Part shown: positions 11,680-26,600 of the stretch, piece by piece
How positions within the stretch are numbered: position 1 is the stretch's first letter
Layout: the number at the start of each line of letters is the position of its first letter
DNA from: Mesaphorura yosii
Taxonomy: Eukaryota; Arthropoda; Collembola; Poduromorpha; Tullbergiidae
Assembly (NCBI GenBank): GCA_009869945.1
Contig: WIXG01000043.1
Location: 124,001 to 188,000, forward strand
Length of the DNA stretch: 64,000 nucleotides
Reading direction: 5' to 3'
The notes under the pieces: generated by a model
Databases searched by the model: none
What the model was told of the DNA's origin: nothing
What the model saw: only the letters and a program-made list of their open reading frames with translations
Position numbers and translations under genes: made by a program

Positions 11680-14600
11680 GTAGTGGATGATTGTATCTTC
11701 GCATTTTTTGCCATAGAGATGTGTATCAAATGCATCGCCATGGGTATTGCTGGAAATGGAACATATCTTGCTGACAAATGGAATTGGTTGGATTGTTTCA
11801 TTGTATTTGCTGGGTAAGCCAATTACAGTGCCGTACCGCTTCACGCGTGCGTTACAATAAAAGAACAAATGTACATTTCCACGTTCTGCGACCTGAACTG
11901 GGAGCATGGGTTACTTACTCACGTTGAAGCCATTCATGTAGTGATGATGTTGATGATGGCGTGACCAACTTCAATTTCCAGTTGCTTACGACGTCATCGT
12001 GTTGAACTCCTGTAACTTATATAAATTACGTTAATATTTTTTCCGGCTGAGTCCAGTAGTCTCGTGAGACTCAGTGTGCAAGATTTTTGATTGACGCTAA
12101 TTCGGTAGCTTGATGAAGCCAAGCCATTCATGATAAATGATCACTGATCACCTTCCCTTACGTAATTAACAACGATTGTTCTTACCGGTGATAAATGTAC
12201 GTAGAATCAATTGGGTCAATCAGAGGTCGATCCGATTCAGCGATCGTTTGCGTGTGACAATGGCAGGAGGATTGCAGCAGGAAAACAAACTCATTTTTCA
12301 TGCGTGCGTGGTTTCTTTTCTGTTCTGCCCTTTCCCTGGCCCTGATGTGGCTAGAACTGATAAAGATAGTGCTTTATTGATTTCCATGAAGTCAACACCT
12401 TTCGAACGGCTGTTGATGTTGATGTCAAGATGCAGGCAGGCACACGCACACTGAATGAATGAGCGGTCCGTGCCGCGCCGCGCCAAGCCGTGGCCGGCCG
12501 CATTTGGTGTTTTCCTGGAAAATTTTGTGCTTAGCTTACGCGCAACGGCAACGTCTTATCCCCGAATGAAAACAAAATTGTATAACCTACAAATGGTTAC
12601 ATGCATGCGTGCAGTGGGGCTCTTCTTGTTAGTAATGACTCGGTCAATGAAAATGAGAATCAATCAAACTGACAGCCATGATTTATGAAGATGATGTCAA
12701 TAGCCTGGCCTGCGTCGCGCCGTCTGTATTCCCACATGGTTAGATAAAGTGTCTAGTGGCTGGTATTATGGTATCGTGGTATCTGCCTTGGTTTGATGTT
12801 CATTCGTGTGGAGTTGTGGAGTGGGTAACTTTCCACTTCCACCGTGTATTCACGGAGCTCGACCAGAAATTATGTGGAGCGTGAGCGTAGGGCCGATGCC
12901 CTGCTGCGAGCATTATTGAAGTGTTTATCCAGTCACTGGCTCTGTTCCTGTTCCTGCTCTTGACATGAATGCAATGAAGATGTATAAGAATTTGAATTTT
13001 CTCATTAATCCATCTTCTCGACCCTCGATTGCGATTCTGCTATTCTGTGTATGCCTTTATAGTCCTCAGAGGCTTAGCTACCCATTGAAATTCTACCTGC
13101 ATCACTAATTTAATAAATTCTCCTGTTTCTTTCCACAGGCTCGTCGAGTACTGCATCCCGAACGTAGACAACGTGAACATCTCGGCGATCCGAACTGTTC
13201 GTGTGCTGCGACCGCTGAGAGCAATTAATCGAATACCAAGTGAGCCATAAATCTTGCAAGTGCTTGCATTTTTATTTTATTATGGTGGACGGTAGTAAAG
13301 AAGCGGTTAACATGGTTGTAAATTTGTACTTGGATCCACGTTTAGACTCGAGGGGTTTACCACACGTATGGTGGAAAGTCTAAACTTTTACTTTACTTTT
13401 ACAACTGGGCCTTGCGTTGTGGTAGCGCAGCGTAATAAAATAAAGTTGCATTAGTCTTCATAAAATGTCATGACACATGCAGATTAATAATGCACAGGCG
13501 CTGAGGTTTGTAGATGCGGATGTACGAAAAATAGATAGACAGCAAGCTACTCTACTGACGCTTGCTGTTCTGTTGTACATTGTTGAGAAAAATTCACTGA
13601 ATTCCATACAAAAATTCGCGAAGTATTGGGCCACGCCAGTACAAAGCGAAAATAATGATTACAAATATCTTTTGTGAGTTGTTTGTAAATAAAGGCAAGT
13701 CAGGCATATGAAATACAGAGGGTGTTTCCGGGTGTTTCCTTTGGTTTTTTCAACTTTCCTTGCCTTTCTACAGCTAAGCAAAGTAATCTCAAAGTTCAGG
13801 GCCGATTTCATTCCATTTAGAATTAAAAGCTTAATTAACTCCACAACCGCTTTGTCTGTAAAAATTTAGTTATGCCGAAAATAATTGACCCTAAAGTTGA
13901 GGGGATGGTGATAGCGCTTTCCAAAGCCAAAATGAGTCAGAGGTCAATAGTGGCACAACTTAAAAGTGAAAATATAGTCATTTCTCAGATGACAGTGTCC
14001 AACATTCTTAAAAATATTGGAAAAAAGCGAGGTGCTGAGGCAATTGGGCTACCAGCTCCAAGAAACGTCAGACGGCCTACAGTGGCTACACCACAGCTGG
14101 TCAAGCGGGTCAACGTTATGACCTCCAGAGAAAATCCACCAAGTTTTCGAGACATGGCAAGACAATTAAAAGTATCTACAAAGACTATATTCAACATAAT
14201 AAAAAAATTGGGTAAGCGATTGTCCAGGAAAGCAAGAGTTCATAAACTCAACTCGCGCCACATGCGAAACCGGAAACAAAACTGTCGCAAGCTCTACGAG
14301 AGATGTCTCGCCGGCAAAAAATATGAACTTGTGGTCACAATGGATGAGGCCATGTTCGGACTCTATAATGTGAATGGAAAAAGAAAGGTTTGTTACGTGA
14401 AGCGTGGAGAATCAGTTCCAGAAAATTGGGTTGTGGACAAGGACAACTTTTTAAAAACCTTTATGGTCATAGGGGCAATCTCTGGTCGTGGAACCTTGCC
14501 TCTTATAATTGTTCCAAAAAAAGTGAAAGTTAATGCTCAGTACTATATTGACAAAGTGCTTAAGCCTTTATTGGAGACTCATCTTCCCAAGCTTTACCCG

Positions 14601-17600
14601 GGAGAACTTTCAAAGATAATAGTTCACCACGACGCTGCATCGTCTCACACCGCTCGGAAAACTGAAGCCTACGTAGCCGACCTCAAGTCTAGACTTGGAA
14701 TCCGCATCATCAAAAATTCAGATATACCTATTAAGAGTCCTGATGCTAGTCCTTTGGATTTTTTTGGATTCGGCTATTTAAAAAGAAAACTTCACAAATG
14801 CCGGGCAAAAACTGAAAAAGGACTTTGGAAAATCATGCGACAGGAGTGGGGCAAAATTGATCAAAATTTGGTCACCAAAACGTTTAATTCGTGGAAACGG
14901 CGCCTTAGATTGGTTGTAAAGAAGGATGGTCGTCACATTGAGAACACCAAAAATATTCCTAGTCGCTTCCATTAAGGTAAAAAATAAATTTTAAAGTTGA
15001 AAAAAAACAAAGGAAACACCCTCTGTATTACAATGAGACCGGAGATGGAGATAGCACGAATATTTCACGTGAACGTACAACCGATTTTGACTTTGACCGG
15101 GCCACCTCGACGCTTCCTGCCGGCATGGTATACCAAGTGGATCGTGAAAATTGAATTATTCGTGTCCCTGAAATTCACAGACATGAACAGGAAAGAATTT
15201 TATGAAAAATCAATGAAATTTGAGACATTTTGCCATATTTTATACTGGCGTTACTTTTTTGGACTAAAAATAATAATTTCCCTTCTCATATTCTATCCAC
15301 TTACAACACTTGCCTTTAATGTGGTGAAACTTTAAAGTTTCACTTTGATATTATTTTTATAAAAGGCTCTTTATGATCTGTAAAAGCTCCATCGCTTTAT
15401 GCTGGAGATTGCATCATTCATTCGTGCGGTTGTCAGGCATAGGCAAGGCCAGTCTGGTCTGACGTGGAATTGCTCCTAGGAGCGCACATCGCTCGTCTTG
15501 AAAGAGTTCAGGTGCACTCTGCCCTTGGCCCTTGGACTCGGACGGTTGCTAGCGAACGTTGTGAAGCAAAATGCTCGGCTCGTCCAACATCTCAAGTAGA
15601 TTGGTTGTAAAGCTATTTAACAATTTATGCGGTCATAATATTTTAAGGATCGTGGCTCAGCATTCGAGTAACATGTTACTCAATACAATGTTTCGAGTTC
15701 CAAGCAATCTTCCTGCTCCATACTTGGATCCTATTTTATAACCATAAACCGCAATTTCTTCAATAAAAGTCCGAGTCGAAGAAACCGCAGCCGTAGAACA
15801 CCGCGCAGACTGCAGACGTGACCCATGCCTTCCCTGTCTCGAGCACCAAATAACATTGCATGTATTTCGTCTCGTTTTCAGGTATGAGGATTCTGGTGAT
15901 GCTGCTCCTGGACACACTTCCAATGCTTGGCAACGTTCTCCTCCTCTGTTTTTTTGTATTTTTTATCTTTGGTATAATTGGAGTGCAGCTCTGGTCTGGA
16001 ACACTTCGACAACGATGCTACATTGACAGAAATGCGACCATCACCGGAATGTAAGTCAAATGAGCCAAGCAAGCTTGGCGAAATGTGATCTTTAACTCGG
16101 CATTACACGTGTCATGTCATTTCTTGCTCTCGACCATATTCTGTAATATTTCATCTCTCTTTTCACTCTTCGTCTTTGCTGTCGTAAATGTCAATGTCGT
16201 TTTTCTCTCGTGAACATTTGCCATTTGCGATATTTCACGCATCACGCGAATTTCTGCGCTTCTGCAGTCTGCATTACAAATGCTAATTCGGTTGAATATG
16301 AAATATGAACGTCTGAACGTAAACTCGAGCTGAAGCCAAGCTGTACATTTTGCCGTTTGCGATTTTGGTTGTCAACTGCCTTTCGTATTTACTGTAGCTC
16401 TCTTGTACTTTTCTCTCTCTGCAATGCAAAATGCCAATGGTTGTGATTTTTAACACGAATCACGTACATTTTTATGACCACAAATTTTCTTATTTTTCTC
16501 ACTTTTCACAAAACTCAAACCTGAACCTCCTCCGTCTGATCCGAATCCGTACCGGCTTTGAAATCAAATTTAGGCCATTGAATTGGAAACATTTCTACAG
16601 CGTGCGGACCCCAAATGCCTCGTAAGAATACAGATCACTTTCAATTCACGTGTCGTGTGCTCTAATCTGAGTGTCCCTTTTATCCCTCTGAATTTTGCAT
16701 CCACATTATTTGACTAATAACCTTGCCTTTGAAGGCCAACTGAGTTTTGATTGATTCATTTTTGACACAACCAGCATCTTTTGCTCTTACTCTCGCTCTT
16801 CCTTGTTTTGCGCCTTGCCTCGTGCCAAATGCCTTTCTTGGGCGGCGGCTGCAGAAATTTCTTGATTGTGCCTAAATGATCTCCTCTCGGCTTTGACCAC
16901 CTGCGTGATTCATGATACTAAAAGTTCCAGTCGCTTGCTGATTGCGATGAGCATGAAAATGATTGATGGAATGGTGAAACCCTGAAGCCTGAGAAATTGT
17001 GTTTGCAGCCTGCACTTTGCGTTTTGCATTTTGCTGATAAGACATCAAGTATGGACCCGTGCCCGTGCCCTGGAGACGATGTGCAACATCTGCCGATCCT
17101 GACTCAAGAATTAGATGCGCACATCTACGCGGATCGTGCATTCTGCATAACCGTGCGTGCTGTGTTAGAAATAGAACATTAATAAAGAGTGAACTGTGAA
17201 CATCTTAAATTCTTAGAATAGACCGACCATGTGTTTTATTTGGAGTGAGTTTCAGTGCTGTAGTTCCAGTTGCATAGTTGCTGGTGTTGATGACGGCTAT
17301 CGACAAATCCTAATACATGTGCTTTCTATTTTCAGGCCGACGTCGCTGTACTTCAGATCTCATGCAGATTCTGAGAAAGATTATATTTGTTCATTGCCCA
17401 AAGACAATGGTAAGTTCCAAGCGCCGTCCCAAGTCCATTCTGCACAATAAAATGACCCAGATCCCTGTAGGCCGTACGCACTAGCGCCAGATGCTGATGC
17501 TTGTACCAGTTCATACTTGTCCCGTAAAAATTGGCGTAATTTGGACGAGTACAATGCCAACTTAACCTAAATGCATGTTAACATGCTGGCTTAACGTTCA

Positions 17601-20600
17601 GGGTTCGCATGATTCATCTTCCATGCCATGAATAAATCTTGTTAGACAAGACTTGTCAAAAGGATAAAGAAAATCCAAACCATTAGTCAACTCAACATTG
17701 AAAGCAAGAATCAGGACGGACAGCTGGGGCAAGCAGCTAGTGAAAGTTGTTGAGCATGCAATGAAAAATCATGTCTATGAATGATTAATAGGAATATGAG
17801 GCCATGCTTCCTGTTGTTGCGAAAATCTGTGTACATCTGCCGTCCCTGAGAATGCGTATGTTGACCCAGTTTCTTATGTCAACAAATAAACACAAACACA
17901 CGGTACTTTTCCTTTATGAAGTCCTTCCGGTAAAGGCAAAGATTGTGTACCAAAATCCAGAATATTCTGGACTTCGTTGTAAATGAGAGGCAGATTCCGT
18001 TCGATTTTGTTCCACAGGACGTTTGATTTCATGTTAATGCTAATATTTAAGCTGAAGTTTGAGCCGTGAAGAAGGAAGCGACGAATGTGAAATGTTTACA
18101 TGCTTTTAGCCCATTTAAATACCGGACGGACTCGGCAGCCAGCACGATGGTTTATTCACTTCTTTAATTCTTATTCTCGTGTTCAAGGCGTAACTTAGCA
18201 GCTCTCCTTATCCTGAATCTTTTATAATAACTCATCCTATTGTACCGCTACTTTCCAGCGAAAGGAGACGGAAACGCAATGGGATTTCCCAGAAGTAGAC
18301 AGACAGAAGGACATAAATCTCATCTTAAATTAAGTAAATGTCATGTCAAAGCATACATACGTACACGTAATAGACCAGGCTCCACTAGAAAGAACATTGC
18401 GTAAGTTCACACAAACAACTTTCCGGGAAACCATTTGCAGAATGAAGAATGATATTCTTCACAAGACTCTCTTGCAGCTTCCAGTCGCCTGCACTATTTT
18501 GTGAAAGGTTTGGAGTTTATGATTAAACGCCGAAATATTTATTCCATTAGATGTACTATTCTGCTCTGGCTCGGAATTAATGAGTGAGAATTCACTAATT
18601 TAGTTAGTACCAACTTTCATTGGCCGATTTTTCTGACTAAACTAAGCGCTTTTTGTCTACTAATTGCAGATACCAATGTTTATTTTGATCACTTCATTCT
18701 TTTGTTAAATTATGTCCTAAATAATTACATGGTAAAATTCAAAAAGCGTGTAAGCCCTTCCTTTGGTTAAATAGTGAATTGTTATCTGAACTACGCAGAC
18801 GTGAAAAACTTATTGCTAAGCGGTCACGTAACACTGTAGATGAGAAAAACTTTCGTATTGTAAAAATTCAGTCACTCATGCAATCCCAAACGCCAAAAAG
18901 AAGATTACCACAAATGCTGTCTTCCAAAACCCGGACACACGGCCAGTCTGGAAGGTCTGCGACGCAATTCTCGGAAACAAGAATCAATCTCATCAACCTA
19001 TCGCATCGCTCTTAGTTAATGGAGAGGTGTCGAACAACTTGACTGCAATCGCAGGTGAATTTGCAAAAGTGTTTGAACTGCCTGCCATGGAAAATGAAAC
19101 ACAGTTTCTTAAGTTCTGCTGTGGATGATACGAGTGCTAGTTGCAGGCTAATGTAGGCGTCCCTACGAAAGTGTCTAAGTAGCCTAAAAGTTAAGCATAG
19201 CAACTCTCCACATTTCAAGCTGCTATTTAATCTAGGGGGCCTACACTTGTATCTCTTAACTCTTTTGAACTCCATTTTAATTGGCTGCCGTTTACCTCGT
19301 AAGCTTAAGTCGGCAACCATCACTCCCATTTATAAAGGACAGGGCTCGAAGCGAACAATTATAGGCCTATCTCTTCTTTGCCCTTTTTAGCTAAGAAATT
19401 TGAAAAGTTTGTAATTCAATTACTTCAATGTGATTTAGGAGCCAAACTAAACCCTGACCAGCATGCCTATCGTGAAGGTTACTATTGCGATACCACATGG
19501 ACTAACGTTTCGCATAAAGTTCTTAGGAACAATAGCAACAAAATGGTTGGTGTAATATTTGTGGACCTTAGGAAGGCGTTTAATTCTGTTAGTTATTGTA
19601 AGCTAATAGCAATGCCTATATGCTTTTACAGAATTAGTATACCTTTGTTAAAATTAGTTCATAATTATTTATTTAAAAGAACGTTCTGTGTTAAATTAGG
19701 AAGCTATGTCTCCTCTTTATATCCTATTTTACGAGGAAGTCAACAGGATTCGATTCTTGGTCCATTGTTGTTTATACTTTACGCCAATGATATTTGTGAA
19801 GTTTTGTCGGAAGTGGACTTTTCGCTCTATACAGACGCCTTTTTATACATCAGTACTTCACTGCCTGATATCGAACTAAACTTAATTCTGTCCTCTGCAA
19901 TTTGAAGGTTTACTTCAGCGAGAAAGATCTATTACTTAATGTTGACAAAACTGAATACATGTTTTTGAGTAAGAACACAAACCGAACCTCAATCTAAAGT
20001 ATGACGTTGAATGCATTAGTCGTGTTTTCAAATTTAAGTACTTGGGGGTCATTTTGGACCCTCAAATGAATTTCAAGTGGCATGCCTCCCGTATTTCTCG
20101 TAAAAACTGATCTGTAATTGTTGCCATGGTTCGAGTAAAGAGACAGTTAACCCCAAAATTACTTTCACTTTTCATTAATACTTATGTTCACTCCTTACAA
20201 GACCATTGCCTCACCATATTGGGATGTCTTTCTCCCCCACTGCTAGAGAGCATCCAAAGGAAAGTCAATAATCTCCTCTTAATTTACACTTACCCCAAAT
20301 TTAATCTGATACTTAGAAAGAAATGCTGGGCTGCAAATAATTCAGTTAGGTACGAACTTCTTCCGGATTACTGGCACTTTGATTTTAACTCTTTGTTAAG
20401 CCAGTATGATTTACTATTAATTATCGAGTGATACAAACTGCATGTGCTATCCATACTCTTCAAAATTATTAAATTTAATGTAGGCTGCCTAAGGTTCACT
20501 AACAATAATTCTTCTCGCGATACAAATTTATTCTCAGTCCCCACACACAGGACCAACTTTTACGAGAAATCTTATGTTTATCGAGCCATTATTCTGTGGC

Positions 20601-23600
20601 ACGTTTAAAATAGGCGTCGGTAACTTTAAAATAATGGCTAAAGAATGGATAGTGAAATCCCATCAATAGGAATTTGTAACTTTGTATAAATTTTTATACA
20701 TTGCCTTTCTGGTAACGATTCGGCTTCGTCCTGGTTTTATAGTGGTTGTTGGAATAATTCGTTAGATCTGTACCGTAAACCACGACATGTGACAAGCGTT
20801 GACAGTAATAAAGTACTTTGATTTGATTTGATTTGAATGCCAAAATAGAGACGGCAGTGCGGAATTCGCACTAGTTTTGAGAAAGTGCCGCACAAGTTTC
20901 CGGAAACTTTCCACCGAAATCGGTTCTTGCCAAGTTCGAACAAGTAAATTGTAATTTACATGCTTTCAATGTACACGTCTACAATTCACGCGAGCACTGA
21001 GGAAATGGACAATAATATCCTAACAATTACACAAATCATCATAAATATGTAAATTGACCCCAAAATGCCATGCCAGACCAGAAACTTACCACTTTCATCG
21101 ACTGCTGACACTATTTTGCATTTTGCAGGAATGCACTTCTGTGATGATCTGCCGCCGACTCGCAACGAGTACGGCGAAGAGTGCAAATTGGAAGCCAAAT
21201 TCTACAATCCCCGTCCACCTGGTTGCATCAACTGGAATCAATACTACACGGACTGTCGCGCTGGAGAAAAGAATCCGTTTCAAGGAGCAATCTCCTTTGA
21301 TAACATTGGCCTTGCTTGGGTTGCTATTTTTCTCGTAATTTCGCTAGAAGGATGGACTGATATCATGTACTACGTACAAGACGCGCATTCGTTCTGGGAT
21401 TGGATTTACTTCACTTTGCTTATTGTTGTAAGTTTGCAATTCCCATATAATTAACACACTGAAGCGTTTAGATAATAAATTGAGGAAAAAGTTCTCACTG
21501 GCTTGAACTCGGAATTGCCAAGCTCTCAAACATTTGTCCGTTTCCATGACTAATTCGTATTCTTTCCCGTTAACAGATCGGATCCTTTTTCATGATCAAC
21601 CTGTGCCTTGTCGTTATCGCTACACAATTCTCCGAGACAAAGAAACGCGAGCTAGAACGCATGAGAATTGAGCGGGCCAGATTCACGTCGACGTCAACGC
21701 TCACCGCAGTCGAGAACGCGTCCTGCTACTCCGAAATGTTCAAGTACGTGAAATTTGAAACTTTCATCCTTTCATTTCATCTTGTTATCTTTTGCGTGGC
21801 ACGCCCTTTCGCCAGATGCTTCAAAATTTAAAGTCAACCCACCTTTCCAGTCGTTCACCACAAAAGTTTTTGGCGGTGTGCGGTTTCTTTATCCTATTTC
21901 GAGTCACATCATTCATCATCTTTAAGTTCGAAACTTTTTTGGCAAATATAATTGTCTTTGACACTTTCACCATTTTATTATGCACTGCGCTGGCGAATTT
22001 ATTCATATTTCAGCATTCATTACTATAACTATTGTTCTATTAAATTAGATTGGTCGCACACTGGATTCGGAAAGGCAAGAGAAAGTTTCGACGTCAACTG
22101 AAGAGAAAAGACTGCCCGGAAAGTCAAATTGATTTGGGCGTACTGCGAGAAAGTAGAACACAAGACGCTTTGCTTATGGAGAAAGAAACTCAGAAAGAAA
22201 GGCATCGAACGGCAGCGGCGGCTGCTGGCGGCGGGAGAAATCAGTTGACGTGCCCTCAATTGCTGGCCATTAGTGGTGCCTTGGGAGCTTTGCCGCAGGT
22301 ATACTCACCGCAACAAAGCGAAATAGATGCCCATATGGTCTCGGCTGCAAATTTGCCAATACTAATCCCATACTTGACATGTGACAGGTCGCCCTCGGAG
22401 CTGCCAAAGTAAAGGGATTACCTGCCTGGGATGAGCTTAGTACGGTGCTAAAGTCGAAACCCCATTCGTGGAGCGCTCCCATGCTCCCCGTCACTTCCGT
22501 CCCCGGCACACCGAGCCGACGCACCTCCTCGCACCGATCCCGCAAGTCCTCACTCGATGAAATTTGGGGCATTGAAAGCCGCTCGCCGGTGGATCAAGGT
22601 CCCTGTGGATCTGCGATTCGAGATTTTGTGGAGAACAAATGGTTCCAGCAAGGAATTCTCTGCGCCATTCTGATCAACACCATGTCCATGGGCGTAGAGC
22701 ACCACAATCAGGTTTCTCGATTTTCTTCATGTTTATGCAATCAACAAATGGTTCACTTGATCGACCTGATGTGAGGAAACTTTCTAAAACTGTAAACAAA
22801 TCTTTCAAACTTTCACAGTCTCCATCACTGACAACAGCTGTTGAAGTCAGCAACATCTTCTTCTCATCAATCTTCTTTCTCGAAATGTTATTAAAACTCC
22901 TAGCATACGGATGCGTTGGATACATGCGGAACGGATTTGACGTGTTCGACGGCATTATTGTCATCTTGTCAGGCGTTGAGCTGTTTCAAGGCATAATAGA
23001 AGGCAATGTGCATGGAGGTGGTGCTCTGTCAGTGCTTCGTACGTTTCGACTGCTTCGGATTCTCAAACTGGTGCGATTCATGCCTAATTTGAGAAGACAG
23101 CTCGTGGTAATGCTCAAAACGATGGACAACGTCGCAGTGTTTTGCGCACTTTTACTGCTCTTCATTTTTATATTCAGGTGAGACCCGAATTTCGTACCTG
23201 ATTCTCTTTTATCTCACGCCAAACCCTAAACCAATTTTGCAGTGAATCTCGTATAGAATTAAACTCTTAGCCTCTGCCTTCTAACCGTGTTTTATACAGT
23301 AGTGCACGAGCACGACAGTTTCTCCTTCACCTACTCACTTGCTAGCTGAAGTCATAGTCGTTCGTTCGGTCCGCATTCCTCCCAAATCCCACTTAGGTCA
23401 TTCCGATGTCGCTTTCCAAATTGAATGCTACAAAATCCTAATTCGTAGTCTAATACTGTCTATTGTTATGCCATACCCCGTGTGCTTGTGCTGTACATCA
23501 GACTTTGCTTGTCCTGTACCTTGAAAGTAAAAATAATGGTGTAAAATGTCAATAAAATGTTCTTTTGTTCCCACTCGCTCCGTTCCACGTGGACTTTCAC

Positions 23601-26600
23601 AATTCGGACAATAGTATTCTGGGCATGAACCTGTTCGGCTGCAAATTTTGTGTTTCGAAGTATCCAGGAAGCACTGAGAAAGTATGTGACAGGAAAAACT
23701 TTGATTCTCTTCTTTGGAGTCTCATTACCGTGTTTCAGGCAAGTAGATCTAAATTGTAAGAGCAGGTGACCTGGAATATGGATTGCACACATTGTTAAAA
23801 ATTCGGCACACATGCAAATTGCAATAGAATGGAAATGTGGAATGATGCGTTGCTTCCATGCACATCCATTGATTGAAGTATGAATTAACTCCTTAATTAA
23901 TGTATGTTTCCGATTGCATTGCGACTTGTAACCCGCTGCCGCTAGACACAAGATGTTTCCCATGTGCCCCGATTCACAACAACCTTATTCTGAAAGTGAA
24001 CTGCGCCTAAGCCGGCATTTTTTGTTGTAGGCCCCTTGAACTAAATGCCAATTCTATACTAACGGTTAATATTTCACCATTGCTTCAGATCAGACACCAG
24101 GATCTGTAAATCCAATGACCTTGAACAAAATCTTTAAATCTTAATCTCTAGCCTTCAACTACTTTTTTCTTCTCTTTGCAACAGTTTACTGGGAATGGTA
24201 ATATTTGGTGGCCGTTTTTGTAACAATATGTGTTGTAATCCAAGCACAGACGCAAATTGCAATTGTGATCGGAAACATTTCAATAATTTACTCTGGTCTT
24301 TATTGACCGTATTCCAGGTCAGCTTCATTTCACATTTCTAATATACATTTTATGTGTGCAATTCAAAATTACGTCAAATTGAATTACGTTCTCAACCATG
24401 CGGGTTTCAAACAATTTTTGTCACCCTCTGCAGTCAAGCCGGAAAGGTACATTGTATGTGTAACATATCGTAAGATAGCCCAGCTCAAAATATATGCGCT
24501 TGCAAATTTTCAGACTGATGCAACCGTTTTTATTGAATTTATAAGCAGCTTAGTCAAAAATGTCAATATTACTTTTTCACAAACAACCGAAGAAAATCAT
24601 AAATTATTTAAAAAACATACGGTGAGATTGATTTCGTAAATTGCTCATAAAATCTTGACGAATGGTCGAATCAGTCTGAAAATTTGTACACGCATGTATT
24701 TTGAGCTGGTCTATCCTAGGATATGTCATACATGCACAAAGCACCTCCGGATTTAACTTTGAATGTGGGGACAAAAAACGCTTGTTTGGGACCCTGTTCC
24801 TCCAGGTTACACTTGTGAGGAAATCTCACGCCAATTTTTTGCGACTGCATGTCAAGTTTAACTTATTACTGCTTAAAAAACCTAGATCCTTACCCAAGAG
24901 GACTGGAACCATGTTTTATTTAACGGTATGGAGAAGACGAGTCCGTGGGCAGCTTTGTATTTTGTGGCTCTGATGACTTTCGGAAACTACGTCCTCTTCA
25001 ACCTGCTGGTTGCCATTTTGGTGGAAGGATTCTCAAGTGAGCGAGTTGAACGCGAACAGAGAGAGAAGGAAGCAGAAGAACGGGAAAGGGCCGCTAGTGA
25101 ATTGCGAAGCAGATCAGCATCGAAACTTGCGCTTAATGAATCCCCGCATCATTTTGCACCTGGTCCATCCAAATCATCTGGGTCGCGACTGCTCGTGCCA
25201 GTCGCAGCGTCGTCGTCTGCGGTGCTTCCTCCTGCTCCCATTATAATAACCTACATTGCGCCCACTCCAGAGGTATGTCCAGTAGGCCAGTAGTGCGATT
25301 GACAGGAGTGTTTATGCGCCTTAATGAAAAATAAATCCTCCTTAATGCCGCAATGTAGGTGTAGCAAGGACCGACGTACATTGGCCATGCCTTAATGCTC
25401 ATGATCGTGTGTTACTTTAGGGATCACCTTTACCACCGCTAAGTAATCCCGGCTCAAAGTCCAATCTTGGTTCGCCACAAGTCTCGTACACTTCACTGAA
25501 CTCGGCTTATCATTACCTCGCACCCACTCACATCGAGATTGATGTTCACGCACCGCAGTCACCAAATGGGTTCTCAAAACATAGTCTAAGTCCATTTACT
25601 TCTCCCAACATGAGTCCACGAAGTTTGAGTCCATTATCGCTAAATGCGAGTCCAGTGAGAAGTCCGCATTTGAAGCGAGCTCGCAGTTGGAGGGAAGAGA
25701 AAGATCAGCGGAGAAAGGAGCGACGTGCGAGCCTGAGTCCGAACCTGAAAATGAACGAGTACAATAACTACAATAATATACACAATAACAATAACAATAT
25801 TCATAGCAGGTAATGAACACGCATTTCGGATTTACTGTACTCCATAACGCCACGCTTTACTGTATTCTTGTCTACGCTTATGTACGCTTTTCCTTCGATC
25901 AGCAGCTGGTGTGAATCACGCTGTGCAAGCGTTGGCGACTCACCACCTTCCGTTCACACCGTTGGAAGTGTGAAGTTCAAACCTTTTAAGGAGAAATGCC
26001 AAGAGGCCATGAATTGGATGAAAGAACACCGGGAGTACTCTTGCTTCATATTCCCAGCCGAGCACAAGTAAGTTCAATCAAAACGGCACTTGGACAACCT
26101 CCAACTATTTGCGAGTTACTCCCAAATGCCTTTCATGCTGTCATCGCCGTCCACTGACTCGGCATTATACTTCATTAATTATACAGGTTTCGACAGCGCT
26201 GCATGGCAATTGTAGAGCATCCAGCATTTGATCGTTTCATTCTGCTTCTAATTGCATTAAACTGCATAACTCTTGCGATGGAGAGGCCGTCGATTCCTCC
26301 AGGTTAATCCAATTGTAATTAATGAGACACAATCGTAAATGATCCATGACACTCAACTCTCTTTCTTTTACTTACGCAGATTCACCAGAGCGCTACTTTC
26401 TCCAGATTTCCAACGATCTCTTTAGCATTCTGTTCCTCATTGAAATGTCATTAAAAGTCACGGCTCAAGGCGGATTTGCTCAGGTAGGTTTTTTATTCAT
26501 TCTGTTTTGCTTCTAACATTGCTTAGAGCTGCTTTCAAGTATTCTTAAGACACTTTTTTAAAAAAAAAAGAACTTTTAATACAGTTGAGAATTAAACCAA

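Larger units (their letters stand above)
13240..15881 (+). other. Cav3 intron hosting the mariner element
   Basis: 2.6-kb intron between the S4 exon and the S4-S5/S5 exon. The mariner copy occupies 13716-15025; the flanks carry nothing else recognisable. Confidence 0.75.
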
